From positions 436,817 through 500,816 of the forward strand of contig PDUO01000020.1 in NCBI GenBank assembly GCA_003008705.1: a stretch of DNA of 64,000 bases, in the 5' to 3' direction. Below the pieces are notes generated by a model. The model made no database searches, was not told where the DNA came from, and worked only from the letters and a program-made list of their open reading frames with translations. Position 1 is the stretch's first letter, and every line of letters begins with the position of its first letter. Positions 24,786-35,538 of this stretch are shown here, piece after piece. A program made the translations under genes and the position numbers. Source of the DNA: Pezicula radicicola (lineage: Eukaryota > Ascomycota > Leotiomycetes > Helotiales > Dermateaceae).

Positions 24786-25161
24786 CTTGACCGTGGGATC
24801 TCAAGGACGGTACGGACTAGGAAGTACGGTGAAGAATAATTCTAGGGGTGTAGTTGTTGATGTTGTCTTTAGAAGCCCGCACGGGGCAAAATGAGGGCCC
24901 GCTCTAGCTCCGCGTCATTGCACTGCTCTCTCGAGTGCGAAACTAAATTAGGCGAGAAGTGTGGCGGCGAAAAAGGGGTCTCGAGGCCCGAGGGAGGCAG
25001 AGTCTCTCATATGATCGAATCATGAATGCAGTCAGGAAAACATGTTCACATCTCGCTAATATCAAAGTACATCTCACAGAGAATAGGCTATTTTCACAGA
25101 AGCCCTTTTTACAGTGGTCATTGGGAAAAAGATTGTTTGCTTTGCGAATGATCTGATCTCA
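24786..25161. other. Intergenic gap SEC14 / prefoldin 3
   Basis: 376 bp containing the SEC14 promoter and the prefoldin subunit 3 3' flank; the two genes are tandem on the minus strand. I see no further gene. Confidence 0.5.
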
Positions 25162-26053
25162 TTAACCATTTGGGCTTCCGCCTTGAGCTTTCTCTTCCAG
25201 CGCCTCTTGGTCATTCTTTTCTTTTCTCTTCATTGTGACGTCCCAGTTGTAGACCCTTGCTGTTGCAACCTCCATAGTCTGTTTATTGTCAGTTTACAGT
25301 TCTCTCCAAGGGTAAACTATTCCACCGGCTCAGAGCTACTCACAGTGATTTGCTCTCTTAGAAAGTCAAGGTCCTCCTCACAATTCAATAAATTCTGCTT
25401 CGCAGATGACAGCTTGGATGCAAGAAGATCTTCCGCCTCGTCGATCGGATATGACAGCATGACATTGGCCTTTGTGTTAATGTTAGCATGATTTTTTGGG
25501 AAACCGTGGGCAACAATACGTACACCTAACCACAAGTAGACCTCGGCGGTTGGAGGTACATGTGCCTTTGCGTAGAGCGTGTCGTTCAGCTCGAAAGTAG
25601 CTTCAATCGGGTCTGATCCGGCCTGTGTAACTTGTGTAAGCCTCCAAGTATTTTATACATCATCACAAACCCCACCTTTCTTGTCTTCAAAAATCGCACA
25701 GTATCCAGGGTCTTCTGAATATCAGGCATCTTGTCTTTCAAGCCTGCAGCCCGCCGTTGCTGATTCTGTTCCATGAACTGATATTTTCTAGGACTGCATC
25801 AGCCCAGTTCCCTTAATTTGTGCTTCTTCCACATACGATATCATCTCTTGGAAGTTCTTCAAGGTTGGCTCGACATCTGCCCGCGAAGAGACATAGTCCT
25901 CGACCCGATCGACAAACGGCGCATATGGTATACCTCGAGGATTCGTGGGCGCAACATCTTTCCTGTTTTTACAATTAGCTCTCATCTCGCGCCGTCCATA
26001 AACAAGTGTTTTGCGATAGATGTTCGAACTTACTTGCCTGCCTTTTCGGCCAT
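25162..26053 (-). CDS. PAC10: Prefoldin subunit 3 (Pac10/VBP1)
   Basis: Alpha-type subunit of the hexameric prefoldin co-chaperone, which delivers nascent actin and tubulin to the CCT chaperonin. Six exons, 26034-26053, 25837-25962, 25676-25787, 25524-25622, 25344-25469 and 25162-25278, give 199 residues. The reading MAEKAGKKDVAPTNPRGIPYAPF, FVDRVEDYVSS, ISKYQFMEQNQQRR, LDTVRFLKTRK, then FELNDTLYAKAHVPPTAEVYLWLGANVMLSYP, and EEDLDFLREQITTMEVATARVYNWDV follows the family from end to end. Two coiled coils flank a beta-hairpin, as in other alpha prefoldins. The ORF is cut into short exons, so no single open frame exceeds 80 codons and the gene is easily missed. At exon 4 the donor must be GTACGT after TTAGGT, not the earlier GTGTAC, to keep the frame. 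Confidence 0.94.
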
Positions 26054-26464
26054 GCTGACGAATAAAGAGACGAACGTCAGGGAAGTTCGAAGTTCGAAGT
26101 TTGAAGCTTCAAGGAAAGCTCGCACACGATCTGGGTGGACCTTTGAGCCTCATAACTCAGGCTGTTATCATGTCTTATCGGAGTGAACGTCAACTCGTCA
26201 TTCATTCACCACCTACTGACCTGCGTAGGTACTTGCAACAGAACACCTTTCTCTTCATTCTATATATGGCTCGTAGTCTGGATACGTTATATGTCTGGGT
26301 TATTGAAGCAATCTGCTTATTATCCCCTGGTTGAAATCGGTTACTATACTCTAGTCTCCATCCACAAGCCAGCGCATATCACACTTGAAGATACCACTTC
26401 CGATCCCGGACAACATCTATTTTAAGTCGTAGACCGACTTCACCTTCACAGCGATTTTGCGGGC
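26054..26464. promoter_or_regulatory. Divergent promoter region prefoldin 3 / ferric reductase
   Basis: 411 bp between two divergent starts. A GTTCGAA/GTTTGAA repeat run sits at about 26086-26107, and a TATATA step at about 26262 lies roughly 200 bp before the reductase ATG. I could not identify a clear GATA-type iron-repressor cluster by eye. Confidence 0.35.
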
Positions 26465-29097
26465 ATGGAATCCCAGTGGCTTCGAGATGCCATTTGGTTT
26501 TCGATGAAAGGAAGCATAGCAACGTCAGTAGCTGATGATGAACCAGGGCCGCCTCAGCAAGTATGTGTATCGCTTGATATTAATCTTCGAATATCATGTG
26601 CGGTATTCCGAGTTGAGATGCATCTCTACTTGTGATACATGTCGTGCAGTGGTGGAGAATTCATCAACAACCGCTGAGATCTACTAGAAAAATGCTAACT
26701 CAGAAGTAGAGAGACCCACGATTTCGAAAACTGGCTGAGGGGTTGATATATTCGAAGAAGTTTATAGTGACGTACCACCTCTTGGTCCTCCTCGTTATCC
26801 TGGGATTTACCGCTGTACACTGGAGTGGAAAGGCTATTCGAATGTGGAGAAGGCGAGCCACGAGGCTTCAGATTCTAGCAACAGACGACGCGTACGACAC
26901 AGATGCGGGGATAATTAAGCCCATTGTAAGAAAGCATCTCGATACTTCTCAGCGACCAGTCAGTATATATTACTGGGGTCAATACCATGGTTGTAGAAAT
27001 ATGGAATCAGAAGTTCCTGACCTGTCAATCACAACGTCGAAGTCACTTATCGCTAGCGCGGTGCATCTAGAATACACAACGTCAAAAGCGTCCAGACCTC
27101 TCACCATCAGTGAAAGGCACTGGCTACAAAAAATACCTGAGTTCATTACAGTATATTTGAAATTCGGCACAATTTAGTGATTGATGATGTGAAATTGGAA
27201 ATGTTGCTTTCTTTTGACGTAGGGGCTAATGAGTGACGGTGCCAGTTGCAGGATGAAGGGACATCTTCATCAGGAAGTAGCACACTCGAAGGCACGGCCA
27301 GTCCTCCGAACAAAGACGCAAGTGAAGAAACTCCGCTTTTGCATCAGGGACATACACTTCGACCGCTCGGATCTTTATATCCTCACCGGACCCTACTTTC
27401 GAGAATAAAGGAATTTCTGATGTATCAACCTCAACCGATTCCAGTATTTGAGAAGACATTGCCATCTAACGAGACAACAATCGTACTTCTAAGCTTCATT
27501 GGTCTTAATATCTTCTACTGCTTGTACAATATCAACTTCAACCTCTTCGAATTATTCGTCCTAGCCGACAGGTTTGGGCTAGTGTTTGTTGCCAATCTTC
27601 CCCTTTTGTATCTATTCGCGGCCAAAACTCAGCCACTAAAACTCCTTACTGGACGTTCATACGAGGGCTTGAACATATTCCACCGAAGACTTGGCGAACT
27701 ACTCTGTCTAGAGGCTCTTTTCCACACCGTTGGCATGTTCTTTGTCTGGTACACTTTGCTTCGGCCAGCTGGATTCTCATTTGTCCAGTTCATTTTTAAT
27801 AAGATCATGGTCTTGGGACTTCTTGCCTTTCTAGCGTACGAGATGATATATTTCACGTCTTTGGGTAGTTTTCGGCAAAGGTGGTAAGTCTCAAGTTTTC
27901 ACAGCAAATTTGCACCTTTCGGGTTTGATTACTCATTGCTTCACAATTATGTTTTGAGTTACTCCCCATATTCCTAGAAAAAATAAACTAACTTCAAGTT
28001 TCTGGCTATAGGTATGGTAAGTCTCAAAGTTCTAGGAGCAAATTTTCCCCTTCCGATTCAATTACTTATTGCTCTTGAACTATGTTTGAGTTACTCTTGA
28101 TAATACCTAGAAAAAGTAAACTAACTCCGAGTTTCTGGCTATAGAATTGTTCTTGGCTAGCCATGTTTTCTTGCAAGCCATTGCCCTTGTATTCGTGTTT
28201 TTCCACCACTCAGGGGCTCAAATCTATGTCGGGTTTGCACTAGCAATCTTCTCCGTGGACCGGCTCGTCTACCGCATCGGCTTAAAAAGCCTGACAGCTG
28301 AAGCAGACACCAAAATATTCCAAGATGGGCAGACGGTATGTTTGTCAACAAATATAGTCAAGCAGCCCTCCCGTGCCCTTTCTCGGATGTTCGGGAGATC
28401 TATCCTCGGAGGTTGGCAAGCCACAGATCATGTCTTTCTCACGGTGCCATCACTTTCTCGGAAACATATCGTCCAGGCTCATCCGTTCACCATTGCATCA
28501 GGAGCACCAAGACCAGAAGACGAAGAAGGGAGACTTGACCTGCTCATTAGAGCAAAAGATGGGTTTTCAGCGGACCTTCTCCGCAAAGTCCGCCACCATG
28601 GCCGTCTCACAATCCGCCTTGATGGACCATATGGAAGCTCTCATGCGCGAGACATGCTAGAAGACTCCGAGTTATCGATTGTGGTGGCGGGTTGCAGTGG
28701 TATTGCTGTAGCATGGCCGCTCATCCAACATTTACTCGACGTGTCTCGTTCCACTGACACAGAGATCGCTCCAACGTCTCTCCTGCGGCGACAGAAAATT
28801 GTGTTGGTTTGGGTAGTACGCAAAAAAACTCAACTATCATGGATCCCTGGGCAAGCAATTGCAAACATGGCTGACATGGGAGGGGAGATCATCATTCCTC
28901 GTCCAACGGAAGATGTTGGCCGACCAAATCTAGAGTTTATTATCAATGGACTTGTAGATGAATTTGGCGAGGGAAAGAAGGTTGGGGTTGTAGCAAGCGG
29001 ACCTGATTCTATGGCAAGATGCGTGAGGAATACCTGCGCGAAGCTAGTAGGGGATGGTCGGGATGTCCATGTTGCCACTGAGAAGTTCGGGTGGTAG
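26465..29097 (+). CDS. Ferric-chelate reductase-type flavocytochrome (FRE family)
   Basis: Predicted plasma-membrane haem/FAD/NAD(P)H protein that reduces extracellular ferric or cupric ions for uptake. Exons by eye are 26465-26560, 26710-27150, 27252-27883, 28012-28016 (5 nt) and 28145-29097, giving 708 residues in one frame. After the N-terminal MESQWLRDAIW comes a first membrane segment (FIVTYHLLVLLVILGFTAVHW) and a variable loop with SSTLEGTASPP. The ferric-reductase transmembrane core follows, with FHRRLGELLCLEALFHTVGM (haem-ligand His) and ASHVFLQAIALVFVFFHHSG. The FAD motif HPFTIAS, then RLDGPYGSS and VVAGCSGIAVAWP mark the flavin and nicotinamide domains. It ends in ATEKFGW. The first, third and fourth introns are well supported. 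The second (27151-27251) is uncertain, because another GTAAGA donor at 26926 is also in phase. The two introns around the micro-exon are near copies of each other. Confidence 0.88.
27884..28144 (+). repeat. Tandemly duplicated 128-bp introns flanking a 5-nt micro-exon
   Basis: Intron A (27884-28011) and intron B (28017-28144) are both exactly 128 bp. Both begin GTAAGTCTCAA and both end with TAAACTAACT...AGTTTCTGGCTATAG. They agree along most of their length, roughly three quarters or more by eye. The five bases between them, GTATG at 28012-28016, complete a Trp codon, give Tyr and start a Glu codon: AGG TG|G TAT G|AA TTG reads R-W-Y-E-L. Skipping them would create TGA at once. Confidence 0.88.
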
Positions 29098-29817
29098 ATT
29101 GTTGTATATGGCGGCGTTTTTGGCTAGTGTTTTAAGGGGTGGTTGAGATCAGTACATATAGACAGGTATACAAGGGCCAGGAGATTTCTGCTTTAGAAGC
29201 AATGATTATGGACGTAAATGATACAAGTAGACGAATAGACGATTTGATGATACCGTACTAATTGGTTTATAAGAGATCGTTTTGACTTAGATAACTTACA
29301 TAATTTAGGTAACTCACTAGATTTGAGTAACTCACTTGTCCTAATTAAAATGGTCCCTAATAAACTAATTCGTGCAGCAGTCTGTTCATGAAATACAAAT
29401 TACTCCTCAGCTCTAGTGAGCTTCCCGCTCTCCTTACATACACCAAAATTCTGAATTGAAGAGATCGGATTTATTTATACTCCAGTATCATCGCTTCGAT
29501 AATGGGGCTCTCAAATGGAGACTTGGGGCATCGCAAATAAAATTTGACAATCATAAAATATTTTCCGATGAATTTGTACCATTTCTTGGCTATTTAAACA
29601 TAGCTATGAGAGTAGCGGAACTAATCTTGCAAGACCTTAGTATTGTGAGTAACAAGTAAAAGCGAGCAATAAGCATTTCTGCAGCACACAGTTGTGCGAT
29701 ATTGCTACCCAGAAGTCACACCAGCCATGCTTCCTCCATTTACATGATCGCAAAGAGACAGTAGAAGCAAAAGGACGCCATCTAACAATCATAAGACACT
29801 CAGCTCTTCCACCTAAG
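29098..29817. other. Intergenic gap ferric reductase / BTB gene
   Basis: 720 bp between converging genes. It holds two clean 18-bp repeat units at 29298-29333 and otherwise AT-rich sequence without a supportable gene. Confidence 0.5.
29298..29333 (+). repeat. 18-bp tandem repeat, two units
   Basis: Units ACATAATTTAGGTAACTC and ACTAGATTTGAGTAACTC are adjacent, with further partial units on both sides (about 29285-29345). They belong to the same family as the arrays at 56501-56590 and, inverted, at 31941-31976. Confidence 0.8.
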
Positions 29818-31124
29818 TCAAATACTCTCGTTGGGCTTTTTCTCAGATCGTCTCAGAAGTTGTTGTTGGTGTCTTTGTGCAATCTCCTCTCTAGCCTCCT
29901 GCTTTCTAGTTTCCTGCTTCTTCCCCTGTTGCCCCTTCATGAAACGAGTCATGATCTCAGGACGGCCCATGAAGGAATGATACCAAGTGTTCCGACCATG
30001 AATCAATTTGCAGTTTTCACCCCATCTCATCTTCTCATTGTGCATCCAGTAATCGCCATCGATATCGCCGTTTTGAGGTCTAGAAGTATCCATGCAACCA
30101 AGACAGAGACCCTCCCAGTATTTATTGATGTTCTTGATGATCTCCCGGATATGCGTTCCTTTGAGCTTATGGGAGCACATTACGCATGCACCGGCTGGTA
30201 TCTCGCAGTGCCATTTGACGAAGCCTAAGCCTTCTACAATATCCATGTTTGACCGGGTGTGATGCTTCTTCAAGGGCCAGATGAAAGTCTTCTTGATTCC
30301 TTCGTTGTATTCCCAGAGTGACTCTTTCTTAGCAGCGCATGTGCAGAAGTTATCCATGGGGTCAAACAAACCAGCAATAATGACTCCTCGCATAGTACCC
30401 TTCGCAGCGTTCAATTGCTCTAAAATTGTAATCAGCTACCACCCAACCTTTTCAAAGAGCATCCACGGCCAAAGATTTAACTTACGAATAACGCGTCCCT
30501 CAACGTGAAGTGATCGGTGACGGGTTGGGTTGTATTCCTCAATGTGCCCAATTGCTTTATGAGCCAGTCGCTTTGTGACATAGGCAAAGCCACCAGCATG
30601 CTCGAAGGTTTGAAGAGGGAACATAAGAGCCTGAAGGTCATCAAAATTAAGATTGGGTTGATTGAGAGAGTTCCAATACGTCGCGAACCAGCCCTGAAGC
30701 TTCTCATTCTCGAATCCATACTTCCTACCAGCAGCAATCGTCTCCCAGATTTCCTTGATTGGCAACGTGTATGAGTTTTGCTCAAAGACATCATGGAAAG
30801 CGCGGAACCAGAGTTCAATGCTGGCGACAGTATCTTCCTCAAGGGTGACACGGTTACTGTTACTCTCTTTGAAGCCGCCGGAGAACATAGCTTTGAAGTA
30901 CGTAGAGTTAGCAATGAGCGTAGTTTTCGAAACTTTGAAGGCAGCGATGCGAAGAATGAGATGGGGTCTGTTGGCCGAGAAGGTTTCATAGTCAAGTTCA
31001 ATGACATCGATAATCAGATCTCCTTGTGGATCGATCTCAGTGATACTGGTGATCTGCTTGGGGTCAGCCACTGAAGTAATGTGAGCTGTGACTTGGATTG
31101 GTGAATCAAACTTACTTCAGACAT
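29818..31124 (-). CDS. BTB/POZ-domain protein
   Basis: Three exons, 31116-31124, 30486-31053 and 29818-30419, give 392 residues. Exon 1 encodes only MSE. I placed the exon 2 acceptor at CAAGCAG before ATC ACC AGT because the nearer TTCAG acceptor breaks the frame. Residues 10-110 resemble a fungal BTB fold: LIIDVIELD, ILRIAAFKVSKTTLIANSTYFKAMFSGGFKE, the typical dimerisation core, then VASIELWFRAFHD. The middle is helical, and the C-terminal third has clustered Cys/His (CTC, HCEIPAGACVMC, CLGC) that could bind metal. It ends in a Gln/Lys/Arg-rich helix. Fungal BTB proteins of this type often act as CUL3 adaptors or remain uncharacterised, and I cannot name a partner. A second, different BTB gene is at 55221. 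Confidence 0.75.
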
Positions 31125-32262
31125 TGCGGTGATGAATTTGTTGCGGTCTTCAGTTCAATTGAACGTGTTGGTTTAGGAGTCTTGCGCTATGTGATCGATT
31201 AGTAGACTGAGGGTGAAGTTGCAATACCGGCAAGGCTGAAGATGATCTTGTGCCTCAAGGGATAGCTTACTTGCAAGACAGATTGCAATATATGGTAAAG
31301 GTAGTGGATGAAGTGAACCAACCCAGGCACCTCTCTTCAAAGAGCAGATGCTTTGATGTTGTGGTGAGAGTTGGTGGTGGTTGTTGGAGATGGCTGAATC
31401 TAGGAGATATTGCTTTAGAATGGCGACTGGCGAAGTTGAATTCGTACTCGCGTCGTTTTCAGTCTTACCTATCAGGAAATTTCCTGCGCCCGATAAGTGC
31501 ACTACAAGGCTGAATTTATCGATCGGAATCAGTGTTTGTTTGTTTTGGACATGGCAGGTCTCACCAGTTTAGCGACACGTGCAACAGGAGTCGATAAAGT
31601 TTTCGACACGGCTGGACTTTGAGTGTCTATGTAGGTAAGTCACTTTGGCTTAACCACGTAATTATTAATAACCTCAGACAGATTGAAATGTAGTGTGGTG
31701 TAGGAAGTAGTCCAGCTTAAGCCTCAGTCAAAGTCATTTTAGATTTACGCACAGCAGTGATGAACTCGAGGCCCTAGAGCTGCGTGCAGTAGCAGAACTT
31801 GAAGGGGTGCCTTATATCAAATTCGTCAATAGTAGATTTGTGTCTAATGAAGAACAAGTATTTCTGATACGTGCACAATGCTACAATTGATATTTGACAC
31901 ATATTGTAGCGCTTTGGACTCACTGTCATGTTAGGTATCTAAATCAAGTGGGTTACCCAAATCAAGTGAGTTACTTGAATTTAAAAATACAGGCAGAACT
32001 CACGTGGCATTGTTCAAACATCAATTTTGGCATTGTACACGTATCAGGACCTACGATAGCAAGTTGTCTAGATATCTTTCTTCACAGGAAACAACTTCTG
32101 AGGAGATCTTGCAACCCGAATAGAGCAATAAATTTAATTTCAAAGCTGTAGATCGCTAAATTTCTAAACGATTCTAGGCAAGCACTTCTTCCCGTGCCGA
32201 TACGCCGCCCAGAACCCTCTGCACCAATGCCAGCCCAGCACCATTTCAACCATGAACAATAA
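31125..32262. other. Intergenic (1.1 kb) BTB gene / RAD54
   Basis: Promoter of the BTB gene followed by AT-rich sequence with two 18-bp repeat units at 31941-31976. Open frames of at most 109 codons show nothing recognisable. Confidence 0.5.
31941..31976 (-). repeat. 18-bp tandem repeat, two units, inverted orientation
   Basis: AAATCAAGTGGGTTACCC and AAATCAAGTGAGTTACTT are adjacent. They are reverse complements of the unit at 56501-56590. Confidence 0.8.
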
Positions 32263-34767
32263 CTAATGAGATATATACTGGAAGACAGCTGATACAGCTT
32301 CCTCACCACACTCCTGTCTTAGCAACAAGTCTTGTATGGTCTTCAAACCCTCATTCACAAAGTGATTCCAAGTACTCGTATCACCATACAGTGTAGCTGG
32401 GGCTTTTATGTACTGCTTGCCATCCGGCTTGCAGCGCTTGCATTTGAATGTATCGTGGGTATCACTTGTCGTTTTCCCTTGGTACTGGAAGAGTTCTCGC
32501 AAACTGTCTAAAGTGAAATGTCGTTCGACATCCTCGGCAGAGTCCACAACGCATGAAGATAAAGATTGCTTATGCGATTGACGTTGAAAGATCTTCTCTT
32601 CGATGGTTCCAGTAGCGATGAAACGGTAAACAAAGCAGTCCTTCTTTTGGCCATCTCGCCACACTCGTGCCAAAGCTTGCTGATCAGCAGCAGGATTCCA
32701 GTCTGGGTCGAACAAAACAAGTCTGTTGGCACCTATGAGGTTGATACCGCAACCACCAGCTTTGCTACTTAGGAGGAATACGAACTCCTCCCCGTTGGGG
32801 TCGTTAAACTTGTCAACAAGTTTCTGTCGCTTTGTTACATTCATCGTACCATCAAGACGCAAGCTGCCATAGCCACGATGGCGGCAGAGCTTATCGAACA
32901 TGTCGAGAGTCTGAGTATAATTGCTAATAAGCACAATTTTGTCATTCGTATCTTGACGAATGCGGGCCAGCATCCTATCAAGGACTTGCATCTTCCCTGA
33001 ATACCATGGCCTAATGTCTCGGTCTCTCCCACGTGCATCTTTGGCAACGTAATCATCGGGCCAGTACTGCTCACATCCCGGCAGGTCGTCTGCCAAGTTC
33101 AAAAGATCTGGATGGTTGCAAAGCTTCTTGAGCATGCCAATAGCTTTAAGAGGCTGACTTCCCTTTCCTCGAAGCAAGGCCTTGATGTCTGGACTGGTAA
33201 TGAAGTAGTTGTATAGATCGAGCTGAAATGGTGCAAGGTTGCAAAAGACAACGTGCTCGTACTTGACTGGCAGATACTTCGATAGGATGTCATTTGTCCG
33301 CCGAATGATGAACTTATTGACAAGTCCAAGAAGCTCTTTCAAGCGCTCATCTCCTTTTTGACGATCCGCATCAGAGCCTGCAGCGTCTCGCCCACGCAAA
33401 ATCGGCAACTCGTATTTCTTACGGAACTCTAGACGTGTGCCTAGTAGATCAGGATTGGCAAAACTTATCAGAGAAAAGTACTCAGACAGATCATTCTGGA
33501 TCGGTGTTCCTGATAAGATGACTCTTCTCGAAACATTCAGACTGTTGAGGGCAGTAAATGTTTGACTGTCTCCATTCTTCAAGCGATGGCCTTCGTCGCA
33601 TAGCATGAGGCCAATCTTTGTATTCTTAAGCTCTTCCACGTTCAACCTCAGCGTTTCATATGACACAATGATAACGGGCCGTGTTACCGCTCTGCCACTG
33701 GCGATAGCCCACTGCCTAAGCTGTGATGTGAGCTCTTCCTTCGTTGCTTTCCCGTCAATAGCAAATGGCACAATGGCGTCTGCACCAAGCCATTTTACCA
33801 GCTCGTTCGCCCAATTTTTGACCAGACTGGACGGGCAAGCAATGATTGCTTTCTGAATTGTTGGTTTCCCAGCATCAGGAGATTGCTTCAGAAGGGTCCA
33901 CATAAGGGTAATACATTGCAAAGTCTTTCCCAGACCCATTTCATCTGCCATGATACAGCCGTTGGCCTTTTCCTCTATCATTCCAGTAACGCATTTATAC
34001 ATGAATTTAACACCCTCGACCTGATGGGGCCGCAGGACTTTCGACAATCGTGGATCGATGACAACTGGAACCTTTGGGTGTTCGCCTTCCACCGCCTTCT
34101 TGATACCAAGTATATCCGCTAGACTCTTAGTGACAATCGGTGCATCGAGTTTTGTAATTCCATCCTCGCCCTTCTTGGCTTCTTCTATAGTCTTCGGCTT
34201 TTCATCAATCGTAGGGTCATAGAGAACAATGGCAAACTCGCCGCTTGGGTCATGTAGTGGTTTCGCAACGAATTTTGCTCCTGTCCTTAACCCAAGCGTC
34301 GGTGGCGGGCGATTCGGATTATATCCACCAACATTTTTGTTTATCAAGGGCACAGCGAATCTCTTTCGGAACATAGTCTCTTTATCTTTGACTTGAAACA
34401 CTGGGAACTTGTTGGCGTCTCTATTCGCCAACGCCAACCGATCCTCGTTTGTCCATGCTGTATCTTCACCATCCTTTTCGCCATCCGCGCCACCGTAATC
34501 AACCTTGCGTCGCTTTCGAGTCGGCTTTTCTGACGTTCGAGTGATCGTTGCTGAGCCAGGACATTTGAAAGGCCGGATCAAGCGGTCTACTGACTGCGGA
34601 GTTCCCCCATAGAGTCGCTGAGAACTCTTCTGGGTCGGAGCTGGCGTATTCTCCTTGTCATCGCTACATGTGATCCTGAAAGGCTGCTTGAGTCGATCAA
34701 TAGAGGAAGGAGTCGATACCAAACTGCCCACCCTCCTCTTATTTCCTGCAGTTGGCATTTCCTCCAT
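32263..34767 (-). CDS. RAD54: Rad54 homologous-recombination DNA translocase
   Basis: Swi2/Snf2-family ATPase that works with Rad51 in strand invasion and chromatin remodelling during double-strand break repair. It is a single exon of 834 residues, the usual Rad54 length. The N-terminal region contains two short related repeats (STPSSIDRLKQPF and GTPQSVDRLIRPF) and a basic nuclear signal (KPTRKRRKV). The N-terminal Rad54 domain includes MFRKRFAVPLINK. Helicase motifs are complete: DEMGLGKT near residue 270, the DEGH box (CDEGHRLKN), LSGTPIQNDLSEYFSL, then LISNYTQTLDMFDKLCR, SSKAGGCGINLIGANRLVLFDPDWNP and QALARVWRDGQKK. The C-terminal tail has a CKRCKPDG zinc-like pair. The start at 34767 begins MEEMPTAGNKRR; the internal Met at residue 4 is an alternative. 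Divergent from the mitochondrial carrier at 35539. Confidence 0.97.
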   Translation of the reverse strand: MEEMPTAGNKRRVGSLVSTPSSIDRLKQPFRITCSDDKENTPAPTQKSSQRLYGGTPQSVDRLIRPFKCPGSATITRTSEKPTRKRRKVDYGGADGEKDGEDTAWTNEDRLALANRDANKFPVFQVKDKETMFRKRFAVPLINKNVGGYNPNRPPPTLGLRTGAKFVAKPLHDPSGEFAIVLYDPTIDEKPKTIEEAKKGEDGITKLDAPIVTKSLADILGIKKAVEGEHPKVPVVIDPRLSKVLRPHQVEGVKFMYKCVTGMIEEKANGCIMADEMGLGKTLQCITLMWTLLKQSPDAGKPTIQKAIIACPSSLVKNWANELVKWLGADAIVPFAIDGKATKEELTSQLRQWAIASGRAVTRPVIIVSYETLRLNVEELKNTKIGLMLCDEGHRLKNGDSQTFTALNSLNVSRRVILSGTPIQNDLSEYFSLISFANPDLLGTRLEFRKKYELPILRGRDAAGSDADRQKGDERLKELLGLVNKFIIRRTNDILSKYLPVKYEHVVFCNLAPFQLDLYNYFITSPDIKALLRGKGSQPLKAIGMLKKLCNHPDLLNLADDLPGCEQYWPDDYVAKDARGRDRDIRPWYSGKMQVLDRMLARIRQDTNDKIVLISNYTQTLDMFDKLCRHRGYGSLRLDGTMNVTKRQKLVDKFNDPNGEEFVFLLSSKAGGCGINLIGANRLVLFDPDWNPAADQQALARVWRDGQKKDCFVYRFIATGTIEEKIFQRQSHKQSLSSCVVDSAEDVERHFTLDSLRELFQYQGKTTSDTHDTFKCKRCKPDGKQYIKAPATLYGDTSTWNHFVNEGLKTIQDLLLRQECGEEAVSAVFQYISH

Positions 34768-35538
34768 GCCGTACTGTCCTGCTCACCAACGCTGTGATAT
34801 AATGGTAACGACTGGGCGCATTCTTTCTTGTAGTACTTTGCGATATCTGAACGCGTCGGTTGTTGACTGAAAGTGGCGAGTCGCGAGAACGCGAAACCGC
34901 CCGTGCACGTGATGACTCACAGTGGCAAGAGTTCAGGACCTAAATGCAGGCATCATCATCGGTCACATCGGTTCCTTGCCTTTTCGATGACTATTTGTTT
35001 CCAAAAGTCCGGCTCAAATAGCCACTAATATATCTTCATCTCCGTTAGGTAATACTTCACAACATTTACGAGTATTTACTTTGTATTTAAAACCCCCAAG
35101 GTTCGGCCCGCTAGCACCAAAATGAGTTCCCACCAATACGTCAAGTGACGGCAGTATCCACTATTCACCTCAAATACATGCAAACACAGATTGTTGTTGA
35201 GCTTTCAATTGTAGCACCAAGACATCAGCAGACAGCGTCGACGTGGCATCCATGTGGAACGCCGCGTGAACTTCCCAGAGCCAGCTTTTCCTTCACTACC
35301 GGGGTCCCTGATCACAGCTGCTCCATTGGTTCCTGCCTCCTCTTACGTCCGCAGCACTGCTCTAAGCCCAGTGGTTTCTCTCGTTATCGATTAATTTCAG
35401 GAAAGAAATTGGCATTGCGCCCCACGGTCATTCAGGGCAGGCATCTGGTGGCCCGGGTATTCTTTGTGTGACCTCAGCCAGAAGCGAAAACAGCCTTTGC
35501 AGTTGTATTCAATCCTTCTTGATAAGGATATCTCAAGC
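34768..35538. promoter_or_regulatory. Divergent promoter region RAD54 / carrier
   Basis: 771 bp. A C-rich leader runs up to 35538. An open frame 35145-35471 and the upstream extension of the carrier frame from 35464 (no ATG) look non-coding. I did not find an MluI-cell-cycle-box cluster near RAD54. Confidence 0.35.
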
